This document shows, one piece after another, positions 1 to 5,829 of a stretch of DNA of 12,732 nt; positions within the stretch are counted from its first letter, which is position 1; the number at the start of each line of letters is the position of its first letter. The translations under genes were made by a program, and so were the position numbers. Source of the DNA: an uncultured Fretibacterium sp. (lineage in GTDB: Bacteria; Synergistota; Synergistia; Synergistales; Aminobacteriaceae); NCBI GenBank assembly GCA_937892105.1, contig CALAUZ010000387.1:1-12732 (forward strand). Reading direction: 5' to 3'. The notes beneath the pieces were generated by a model that saw only the letters and a program-made list of their open reading frames with translations, was not told where the DNA came from and ran no database searches.

Positions 1-13
1 GGGGGGGGGGGGG
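1..13. repeat. 13-base G homopolymer at the contig edge
   Basis: The window opens with 13 consecutive G residues, which read as poly-C on the coding (minus) strand at the very end of the neuA-like gene and would encode a run of prolines. The assembly stops inside the run, as expected where homopolymer length cannot be resolved. It may be a real, length-variable tract or a library or assembly artefact. A dark-cycle poly-G tail on a read leaving the contig leftwards would show as C on this strand, so that particular artefact does not fit simply. Confidence 0.6.
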
Positions 14-707
14 TACTTTGCTTCAGAACCGTTTCAGCTAATGCAAAATCCAATTCTGTATCAATATCTACACTGTGATCTTGTGCCATGATGTAGGCAA
101 AACTTCCCTTCTGATATAGAAATTTATCGGTTTTGAATTTTTCTATATTTATAATGTAAATAGCTCCATTGAGGCGATAGAATGTCCCAGTGTCTTGACG
201 GCGTTTAGCCGCGTTTGCTATTTCAGGATTGATGAAATTGATAAACTCTTGATTCTCTGGAAGCTGACCTGCCCAGAGAGGAGAATGCTCCGTTTCACAT
301 ACTGAAACAACAGCAAACTTGGCCTTCTGACTATATAGGTAATAAGCGGCTCGTATATCTTCCGCTGTCCTGAGAGGAGAAGTCGGCTGTAGAAGACAGA
401 ATGTGTCGAAGGTTCGGCCAAGTAACGACTTGTAGTTGTTCAAAACTTCATCAACCATATCCCATGATGATGCTGTATCACTCGCCGTAGCACTAGTCCT
501 CAAGAACGGGACACATGCTCCCCACATCTTTGCAATTTCCGCATACTTCTCTGAATCCGTTGAAACCATGACTTCATCGAATACTCCAGAAGCTATAGCC
601 GCTTCTATCGAATAGGCCATGAGCGGTTTCCCTAGTAAAAGTTTTATATTTTTATCCGGCAAGCCTTTAGAGCCTGATCTTGCCGGAATGATTGCTAAAT
701 TTTTCAT
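1..707 (-). CDS. neuA: CMP-nonulosonic acid (sialic/legionaminic) cytidylyltransferase, 3' end cut by the contig edge
   Basis: This gene is read directly from the minus strand and begins at ATG 707, MKNLAIIPARSGSKG. It should activate the finished nonulosonic acid with CTP to give the CMP-sugar used by a glycosyltransferase in the cytoplasm. Visible motifs are the nucleotide-binding PARSGSKGLPDKN (residues 8-20), VSTDSEKYAEIA (48-59), LLQPTSPLRT (105-114), RRQD (169-172), YRLNGAIYI (177-185) and the metal-binding VDIDTELDF (213-221). About 232 normal residues are present, close to full length for the family, before the frame runs into the edge poly-C without a stop. The final residues and stop are therefore missing or altered. 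It starts 9 bases after the upstream epimerase stop, with only a weak purine-rich ribosome site. The legionaminic-type name legF/ptmB is equally possible; sequence alone does not separate CMP-Neu5Ac from CMP-Leg synthetases. Confidence 0.93.
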   Translation of the reverse strand, partial: MKNLAIIPARSGSKGLPDKNIKLLLGKPLMAYSIEAAIASGVFDEVMVSTDSEKYAEIAKMWGACVPFLRTSATASDTASSWDMVDEVLNNYKSLLGRTFDTFCLLQPTSPLRTAEDIRAAYYLYSQKAKFAVVSVCETEHSPLWAGQLPENQEFINFINPEIANAAKRRQDTGTFYRLNGAIYIINIEKFKTDKFLYQKGSFAYIMAQDHSVDIDTELDFALAETVLKQSTPPP

Positions 708-716
708 TTTTTCTTT

Positions 717-1877
717 TTATAAATCGTAGAATTTCTTTTTAAGATTGATTGCTCCAGCCATTACAACTTCTATGCTCTTGGCCGCAATTTTTTCTGCCGC
801 GTGGCCGTTCCCATAAGGGCTAATAACGGTTTTACATAGTTCTTTGTGCTTATCACTTAGGGCGGTTTTAATGGCTTCCACAATATCTGCTATAGTTTCT
901 TTACAGTTTATAATACTTTCAGATTGAAGCCGACCTCGCTGTCTATCTCCTATATTCACTGTGGGCACGTGAAGCGCGGGCGTTTCTATAATTCCACTTG
1001 ATGAATTGCCTAAAACAAATTCCGCGTGTTTCATCAAGGAGAGATAACGTTTAGCTCCTAATGATGTGAAAACATGAAGATTTGACATCTCAGCCTTGTC
1101 AAGTAGTTCATTAATTCTTGCTCCGCCTTGATCAGCATTCGATTTCGTAACGATGAATTGAAGCTCAGGGAAAGCCTTGATTGCGGATAAGAAGCTGTTT
1201 ATCTGCTCATCAACGCCCTGATTTTCTAATGTTACCGGGTGGTATGTACACAGAGCATAATGACAGTCAGGCAAGCCGACAGTCTTCAGTGCTTCTTCTC
1301 GTGTCATTTTAGGAAGATTGATGATGTTATCAATACTTGTTGAGCCATAATTGAAAACACGGTCTGGATTTTCTCCAAGCTGAATAACACGCTTCTTGCT
1401 ATGCTCGTTTGTAACGAAATGCAAGTAACTAATCTTCGTTATCGAGTGCCGTATCCATTCATCAATAGCTCCTTCAGTTGTGTCTCCACCGGCGATGTGA
1501 AAGACTGGAGTCTGTGTGTTTCCAGCAGCAACAGCTACAGCAAGCATTTCATAGCGATCACCCAGTATTATCACCGCGTTAAAAGCCTCGTTAATAAACA
1601 GCTCTGTGAATTTACTCAATGTTTCGGCCTGATTATTAGAAATATCGAGAGCGGTCGCTGAAGATACAGAGATGGGGATCTTATGGTCTATCCGCTCTTC
1701 AATTTCTCTTATTGTCATGCCGTATTGCTCACTGAGATGTGTTCCAGTAACAATTAGAACAATTTTTAGTGTTTTACTTTCCTGTTTCCTTAATTCTCTT
1801 ATTATTGGCGACAGTAAGCCATATTCGGCTCTTGTCGCAATAACAATGGCAATCTTTATCAACGTTGTCTTCTCCAT
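717..1877 (-). CDS. UDP-sugar hydrolysing 2-epimerase, NeuC/LegG family (paralogue 1)
   Basis: This is a 386-residue member of the UDP-GlcNAc 2-epimerase/NeuC superfamily, which hydrolyses an NDP-N-acetylhexosamine with inversion at C2 to supply the mannosamine-type substrate of NeuB/LegI. Signature blocks are IATRAEYGLL (residues 13-22), GDRYE (106-110), AGGDTTEGAIDE (129-140), RHSITKISYLHF (143-154), HPVTLE (213-218), GNSSSG (290-295) and NIGDRQRGR (308-316). The two-domain GT-B fold length is normal. ATG 1877 has no Shine-Dalgarno upstream, whereas GGAGA at 1875-1871 lies 8 bases before an in-frame TTG at 1862. Starting there gives MIKIAIVIATRAEYG, the usual family N-terminus, so 1862 is the better start. 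It is a clear paralogue of the epimerase at 4788-3562 and both end in KKKFYD. It carries GGD where the other has GGE, so the two may use different NDP-sugars. UDP-GlcNAc and UDP-diacetylbacillosamine are both candidates. Confidence 0.93.
   Translation of the reverse strand: MEKTTLIKIAIVIATRAEYGLLSPIIRELRKQESKTLKIVLIVTGTHLSEQYGMTIREIEERIDHKIPISVSSATALDISNNQAETLSKFTELFINEAFNAVIILGDRYEMLAVAVAAGNTQTPVFHIAGGDTTEGAIDEWIRHSITKISYLHFVTNEHSKKRVIQLGENPDRVFNYGSTSIDNIINLPKMTREEALKTVGLPDCHYALCTYHPVTLENQGVDEQINSFLSAIKAFPELQFIVTKSNADQGGARINELLDKAEMSNLHVFTSLGAKRYLSLMKHAEFVLGNSSSGIIETPALHVPTVNIGDRQRGRLQSESIINCKETIADIVEAIKTALSDKHKELCKTVISPYGNGHAAEKIAAKSIEVVMAGAINLKKKFYDL
1860..1875 (-). promoter_or_regulatory. 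Ribosome binding site favouring a TTG start for epimerase paralogue 1
   Basis: GGAGA (1875-1871) sits 8 bases before TTG at 1862-1860, inside the frame opened by ATG 1877. The neighbouring neuB gene has the same layout, GGAGAC followed 8 bases later by TTG. The longer ATG start has CTCCTC immediately upstream, which is not a ribosome site. Confidence 0.55.
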
Positions 1878-1882
1878 GAGGA

Positions 1883-1998
1883 GATAGAGACAGCGGATAT
1901 GTTGATGCTTTTTTTATTTCTAACTCTTTATATTAGTTATTTGTCCATTTTTAATTGGGAATGATTGCTACAACAAGCATACTATCCGCTACTCTATC
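1883..1998. repeat. Imperfect inverted repeat in the gap between the PIG-L and epimerase genes
   Basis: The left arm 1883-1910 and the right arm 1975-1998 are imperfect reverse complements. Shared blocks are gatagag, gcggata and atgctt, separated by small mismatches. A smaller inverted repeat, taact/agtta (1921-1939), lies in the AT-rich 64-base spacer. The right arm covers the last codons of the frame-corrected PIG-L gene and the left arm ends 5 bases before ATG 1877. Without the frame correction this is the longest bacterial gap in the window (1878-2019). It could be a mRNA hairpin, a small non-autonomous element or a recombination scar. No U-run follows the stem, so it is not a typical intrinsic terminator. 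Confidence 0.5.
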
Positions 1999-2043
1999 TG
2001 CTTTATTATGCAGAAAGCTTCAGCATACTTGCTGTACCCCCCC
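1989..2043 (-). other. Displaced 3' end of the PIG-L gene, in another frame after a 7-G tract
   Basis: The annotated PIG-L frame ends in the atypical VRGGVQQVC. If the 7-G tract at 2037-2043 had one G fewer (or two more), the frame would continue as YSKYAEAFCIIKQIE and stop at TAG 1991-1989. The block YAEAF shortly after RG is what I expect at the C-terminus of PIG-L/LmbE deacetylases. This is good internal evidence that the gene was, or sometimes is, read about 10 residues further, giving 219 rather than 209 residues. Confidence 0.75.
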
Positions 2044-2649
2044 ACGAACTGAGGCGAGGGCTTTTACGTTTTCAAGGCTACGAGGAAATGGTACTTCTTC
2101 AAGCTCTGTATCATAAATCTTCATAGCCTCTAGCTTGTCTTCCAATTCATCAGAAATATCTATAAACAAATTAGGTTCAAATTTCTCTTTCTGAAAGCCA
2201 AAATCTGTTTCAGAGATGATTTCCATTGACGTAATGCGCTTTATGTATGGCGCACGGAAAGTTTTTGCGCATGCCATACAGCAGTTATAAACAATTTTAT
2301 GATCTGAGTGAGCATCATATTGACCGGGGATCAGTATCCAATCTGGCTTGACGGTTTCAAAGATACTCTTGATTTTACCAATTATCTCTCCCTCATTTAA
2401 TGAAGAGAGCTGTGCTGGTGGTAAAGCAAGATTATAGAAGGCATCAAAACCATAGAAATGAATAATGTCATTAATTTGATTCTGTCGATGCTCTATTTTG
2501 CTTTTATCCCAGCCATTTTCAATGGTCATATCCGTTATATTTAGCCAGAATAAGCTGTGGCCTTGTTTTTTGAGTTTCAAGAGTGTGCCGCCAGCTCCGA
2601 GAGTTTCATCATCTGGATGTGGAGAGACTACAAGAACTTTTTGAATCAA
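2020..2649 (-). CDS. PIG-L/LmbE-family sugar de-N-acetylase, probably frameshifted at the 3' end
   Basis: This 209-residue protein belongs to the PIG-L/LmbE family of zinc-dependent hydrolases, which remove N-acetyl groups from sugars such as GlcNAc-PI, GlcNAc-inositol or nucleotide-sugar conjugates. The zinc and catalytic motif PHPDDE is at residues 10-15 and the second metal motif AHSDH at 113-117, so the active site appears intact. The start is TTG 2649, overlapping the formyltransferase stop by 4 bases (TTGA), with AAAGGAGA at 2666-2659 as ribosome site. Translational coupling is likely. The C-terminus is abnormal: a 7-G tract at 2043-2037 puts the family's YAEAF block out of frame (see the 1989-2043 entry). 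Its place directly behind a formyltransferase and between two NeuC paralogues suggests that it deacetylates a nonulosonic acid or its precursor before re-acylation; that substrate is inferred. Confidence 0.9.
   Translation of the reverse strand: MIQKVLVVSPHPDDETLGAGGTLLKLKKQGHSLFWLNITDMTIENGWDKSKIEHRQNQINDIIHFYGFDAFYNLALPPAQLSSLNEGEIIGKIKSIFETVKPDWILIPGQYDAHSDHKIVYNCCMACAKTFRAPYIKRITSMEIISETDFGFQKEKFEPNLFIDISDELEDKLEAMKIYDTELEEVPFPRSLENVKALASVRGGVQQVC
2037..2043 (-). repeat. 7-G homopolymer in the PIG-L coding strand
   Basis: Seven consecutive G on the coding strand lie exactly where the PIG-L frame must shift to recover its expected C-terminus. This could be a sequencing or assembly error, a fixed mutation, or a slipped-strand (phase-variable) tract like those known in Campylobacter surface-glycan genes. 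Confidence 0.85.
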
Positions 2650-3551
2650 AGCAAGTAATCTCCTTTCTTGAGCTGTTGAGGCCTATCAAAATCGAGAAGT
2701 CTAATTATTCCGTCATAAACTTTTACGTCTATAGTTCCATCAGTGTTGACATCAAGTACTTTGCCCGGTTCGATGTTGCTTAGCCCTTCAAGTGTGAGTA
2801 TCTCTTCAACTCTCCAAATTTTGAAATCTTGGCCATTGAATACAAAATGCGCTCCGACATACGGCTTGGTAAGACTTCTTACAAGATTATAAATAGCTCT
2901 GCTGGACATTCTCCAATCAATCTGTCCATCGGCTTTGCTTCGCTTTCGCCATGAATTACCGTCCGAAAGATTTTGAGGAGTCAACGCGATATTATTATTC
3001 TCAAAATCCTCTGTAAACTTGATTTCCTGTCGAACTGCTATGTCTAGAATTTTGTCATAAAGGGTTCTTGCGTCATCTTCATAATCAATTGTTATTTTCT
3101 CTTGCGATACAATAGCACCCTCGTCAGCTCCAGCATTGATCATGAAGAATGTTGAAGCAGTTTCTTCAAGCCCTAATGCCAAAGCCCATATAGTTGGGTG
3201 TCGTCCGCGATTATGTGGCAATGCCGCTGGATGAAAACCGACAACTCCACGAGGGAAGGAATTGATTAGTTCTTCCTTCAAAAGCTGAGACCAGCCGAAG
3301 CAATAACAAATATCAGGGGAGATGGATTTGATGAAATCTAAACTGTCCTGACAATTTATATTCTGTACGTAGAGATAAGGGACTCCATGTTGTTGCGCCA
3401 ATGGCACTAAATCCATGAAATCAGCGTTAAAGTCGGATTTTTCTTTTGTTATTACTCCGACAACATCTTTCTTGGCTTCAAGAAGATACGAAAGGAGATG
3501 ATAAGAACCTTCGACACAGCCAATGAAAAGGATTTTAAGCGTTTTATCCAT
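2646..3551 (-). CDS. Formyltransferase-family protein (Fmt/ArnA-like), probable sugar N-formyltransferase
   Basis: This 301-residue protein looks like methionyl-tRNA formyltransferase and ArnA, which move a formyl group from N10-formyltetrahydrofolate to an amine. The N-terminal Rossmann-like domain (about 1-190) contains GFHPAALPHNRGRHP (105-119) with the conserved His107, and GADEGAI (141-147) with the conserved Asp143. A C-terminal Fmt_C-like segment starts near DGQIDWRMSS (208-217). In Fmt and ArnA the catalytic triad is Asn-x-His...Asp; the Asn position here is Gly105, so the chemistry may differ or this may mark a subfamily. The start ATG 3551 is preceded by a strong AGGAGG (3563-3558) overlapping the stop of the upstream epimerase. 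Context (nonulosonic acid genes, an adjacent de-N-acetylase) argues for a sugar amine as acceptor instead of initiator tRNA. The acceptor cannot be read from sequence. Confidence 0.88.
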   Translation of the reverse strand: MDKTLKILFIGCVEGSYHLLSYLLEAKKDVVGVITKEKSDFNADFMDLVPLAQQHGVPYLYVQNINCQDSLDFIKSISPDICYCFGWSQLLKEELINSFPRGVVGFHPAALPHNRGRHPTIWALALGLEETASTFFMINAGADEGAIVSQEKITIDYEDDARTLYDKILDIAVRQEIKFTEDFENNNIALTPQNLSDGNSWRKRSKADGQIDWRMSSRAIYNLVRSLTKPYVGAHFVFNGQDFKIWRVEEILTLEGLSNIEPGKVLDVNTDGTIDVKVYDGIIRLLDFDRPQQLKKGDYLL

Positions 3552-3557
3552 TCTGCG

Positions 3558-3563
3558 CCTCCT
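3558..3563 (-). promoter_or_regulatory. Strong ribosome binding site of the formyltransferase gene
   Basis: A perfect AGGAGG lies 6 bases before ATG 3551 and overlaps the TAG stop of the preceding epimerase gene, which fixes the start and suggests coupled translation. Confidence 0.85.
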
Positions 3564-4788
3564 ATATATTCAGAGCTTTCTGTTTGTCCTTAATTTCCTG
3601 TACATTCTGACATTGCGCGTTGAAATCTATGTCATAAAATTTCTTTTTAATGTCAATTTTATTCTTAACAAAGAAAGTTTTTATCGTGTCCATTATCTTT
3701 CTTGATGTGTTACCATCACCATAAGGATTCTTGGCATTAAGTATCTTTTTACGGAAAGCGGGGCTTAATGCCTTCGCGATAGCGTTTTCTATATTATGCT
3801 GATAAGATTCACAATTAATCACGGTTTCTCCAGCAATCCTTCCTCGCTGCCGATCGCCTATGTTTATCGTAGGGATATGAAACGCTGGAACTTCCACAAG
3901 ACCGCTTGAAGAATTACCGATTACGAATAAAGCATGTTTCAAGGCACTGAGATAACGCTTCATACCTAAAGAATCGACAAGACAGAAGTTGTCGTGGCTT
4001 TTTGCGTACTCTTCAAGCGTCTTATTAATAATGCGCCCATCTGTGTCAGCGTTAGCCTTTGTGAATAAATACTTTATCTCGCTATAACTATCCAGAGCCG
4101 ACAGTAACTCTTGAATTTGACTCTCAGATGTCTTGTCCTCAAGAGTAACAGGGTGAAAAGTTCCCACAGCATATGCGTCTCCTAAAGAAAAGCCGATACT
4201 TTCTCCCAGTTCTTCTGTTGACAGCAATTCTGTGTTCAATGCGTTTTCAACTCCCATCGCTCCGACATTGAATACTCGCTCAGGCTCTTCTCCCATTTGA
4301 ATTACGCGTTTTCTGTAAACTTCCGTACTCGTGAAATGCAAGTAACTCATCTTGGTAATGCTATGCCTGATAGCTTCATCAATGAGACCTTCTGTAGCTT
4401 CACCGCCATAAAGATGAAATATCGGTATTCTGGCATTCATGGCCGCGCAGCAAACAGCTAAAGTTTCGTAACGATCTCCTAAAACAATCAGAGCGTCGGG
4501 CTTGCTCTCTTCAAAGTATTCAGAAAAACTTATCATGGCAAGCCCCATACATTTTGATAAAGCGACCGGAGTATCGGAACTGAGAACAATCTCTATCCGT
4601 TTATCGATCGGGATTTTATCAGCTTCAATTTCTTTGACGGTCATTCCAAATTCAGGGGACAAGTGCATTCCTGTGACCGCAATGCGAGTATCGTAATAAG
4701 AGTCCCCTAGCATTCCAAGCATTAGAGGTTTCAAAAGCCCGTATTCAGCCCGTGTTGCTGTGAGAATGATGATTTTAATTTTCTTCAT
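3562..4788 (-). CDS. legG: UDP-sugar hydrolysing 2-epimerase, NeuC/LegG family (paralogue 2)
   Basis: This 408-residue epimerase catalyses hydrolysis and C2 inversion of an NDP-N-acetylhexosamine, giving the free mannosamine-type sugar that NeuB condenses with phosphoenolpyruvate. Motifs are LTATRAEYGLL (residues 9-19), GDRYE (104-108), GGEATEG (128-134), RHSITKMSYLHF (141-152), FHPVTLE (211-217), GNSSSG (291-296), NIGDRQRGR (309-317) and PYGDGN (355-360). It starts at ATG 4788, 27 bases after the neuB stop, with a poor ribosome site. It carries about 22 residues beyond the KKKFYD that ends paralogue 1. The GGE motif (GGD in paralogue 1) and its position directly after the NeuB/LegI synthase make it the better candidate for the legionaminic-type enzyme, which acts on a 2,4-diacetamido-trideoxy NDP-sugar. 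A true UDP-GlcNAc-specific NeuC is the alternative, so the gene symbol is tentative. Confidence 0.92.
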   Translation of the reverse strand: MKKIKIIILTATRAEYGLLKPLMLGMLGDSYYDTRIAVTGMHLSPEFGMTVKEIEADKIPIDKRIEIVLSSDTPVALSKCMGLAMISFSEYFEESKPDALIVLGDRYETLAVCCAAMNARIPIFHLYGGEATEGLIDEAIRHSITKMSYLHFTSTEVYRKRVIQMGEEPERVFNVGAMGVENALNTELLSTEELGESIGFSLGDAYAVGTFHPVTLEDKTSESQIQELLSALDSYSEIKYLFTKANADTDGRIINKTLEEYAKSHDNFCLVDSLGMKRYLSALKHALFVIGNSSSGLVEVPAFHIPTINIGDRQRGRIAGETVINCESYQHNIENAIAKALSPAFRKKILNAKNPYGDGNTSRKIMDTIKTFFVKNKIDIKKKFYDIDFNAQCQNVQEIKDKQKALNI

Positions 4789-4815
4789 AGTTTTTTCGTC
4801 TAAAATAGGTTTGTC

Positions 4816-5808
4816 TCAATCAATTTCAATCAGCTCGTCTTCGCCGAAGTCTCGAATCGCTTTCGTCCCCAAGACTTCCGGCCATTTCATTGGATTGACG
4901 CCAGTCCCCGGTCGTTTAGTCGTGATGTTGTCCACAGTGAGGACTTCACCAGCTCTGATCGGCTTCTTAGCTATAATACTCTTACGAACTATAGCGATGT
5001 TATCCTTTTCAGATGCCGAGACTCTTTTCACTCCATCGCCCATGGCCTTTTCAACGTTTCTGATCGCTTTAACCATGACAGCCAACTCCTGCGGTTCTAA
5101 ACTCGCCTTATGATCCGGCCCCTCCATGTTCCTATCCAAAGTGAAGTGCTTCTCTATTATCTCTGCTCCCATAGCCACAGCGGCTATAGGAACTTCAATA
5201 CCCGGTGTGTGATCAGAGTAGCCGACTTTAACACCAAACTTATCTCTCATGGTAAGCATGGCACATAAGTTTACATCAGAAAAAGGAGTAGGGTACTGTG
5301 TATTACAGTGTAACAGACTTATCTCCCCCGCACCGTTCGATTTTAGCAGAACCATAGCTTCTCGGATTTCTTCTAGCGTACTCATTCCTGTGGACATGAT
5401 TATGGGTTTCCCCGTCTTGGCTATCTCAACTAGATAAGGGTAGTTCGTAATCTCTCCTGACGGAATCTTCCACATGTTTTGTAACATATTCAGAAACTTC
5501 ACGCTCTCCACGTCGAACGGAGTTGATAGAAACTTAATTCCTACTTTATCGCAATACTCCTTCAGCTTAGAATAATCATCATACTTAAGAATCAATCTAC
5601 GAACCATATCAAGCTGGCTTTCTTGCGCATCTGTGGTCTCTTTCTGATAAGTTGCTTTTTCAGCATATCTTGAAATCACATTCTCGGCTAAACCAGTTTG
5701 GAACTTCACTATATTAGCTCCAGCTTTTTTAGCTTCATCTATCATTTTATAAGCCAAGTCTAACTGACCGTTATGATTGACTCCTGCTTCAGCTATGATT
5801 AAAACCAA
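4816..5808 (-). CDS. neuB: Nonulosonic acid synthase (N-acetylneuraminate/legionaminate synthase) with SAF domain
   Basis: This 330-residue enzyme condenses phosphoenolpyruvate with an N-acylated mannosamine-type sugar to make a nine-carbon 2-keto acid. The TIM-barrel NeuB domain (about 1-265) shows IAEAGVNHNG (5-14), KFQTG (35-39), FLSTPFD (93-99), KIPSGEI (114-120), STGMS (139-143), GYSDHTPG (196-203, metal His199) and EKHFTLDRNMEGPDH (219-233, metal His221). A C-terminal SAF (antifreeze-like) domain spans about 272-330, with RKSIIAKKPIRAGE and KRPGTG. The start is TTG 5808, set by AAAAGGAGAC at 5824-5815 with 8-base spacing; no ATG lies nearby. AENVISRYAEKATYQ followed by ESQLDM resembles what I recall of the LegI-type branch more than Neu5Ac synthases. 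The name legI may therefore be the right one, but the exact substrate is not decided by sequence. Confidence 0.95.
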   Translation of the reverse strand: MVLIIAEAGVNHNGQLDLAYKMIDEAKKAGANIVKFQTGLAENVISRYAEKATYQKETTDAQESQLDMVRRLILKYDDYSKLKEYCDKVGIKFLSTPFDVESVKFLNMLQNMWKIPSGEITNYPYLVEIAKTGKPIIMSTGMSTLEEIREAMVLLKSNGAGEISLLHCNTQYPTPFSDVNLCAMLTMRDKFGVKVGYSDHTPGIEVPIAAVAMGAEIIEKHFTLDRNMEGPDHKASLEPQELAVMVKAIRNVEKAMGDGVKRVSASEKDNIAIVRKSIIAKKPIRAGEVLTVDNITTKRPGTGVNPMKWPEVLGTKAIRDFGEDELIEID

Positions 5809-5814
5809 TTTGTT

Positions 5815-5824
5815 GTCTCCTTTT
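5815..5824 (-). promoter_or_regulatory. Ribosome binding site deciding the TTG start of neuB
   Basis: AAAAGGAGAC lies in the 21-base gap after the LuxE-LuxC fusion stop and 8 bases before TTG 5808. No ATG, GTG or TTG further upstream is compatible with the gap. Confidence 0.85.
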
Positions 5825-5829
5825 ACTTT

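Noticed and set aside
1..13. Two-colour sequencing poly-G tail as a simple explanation of the left edge
   Set aside because: A dark-cycle tail on a read leaving the contig leftwards would appear as C on the plus strand, not G. Other library artefacts remain possible, so the tract is kept as a finding.
1883..1998. Integron attC site or intrinsic terminator
   Set aside because: The ends do not carry the GTTRRRY/RYYYAAC core sites and no U-run follows a compact GC stem.
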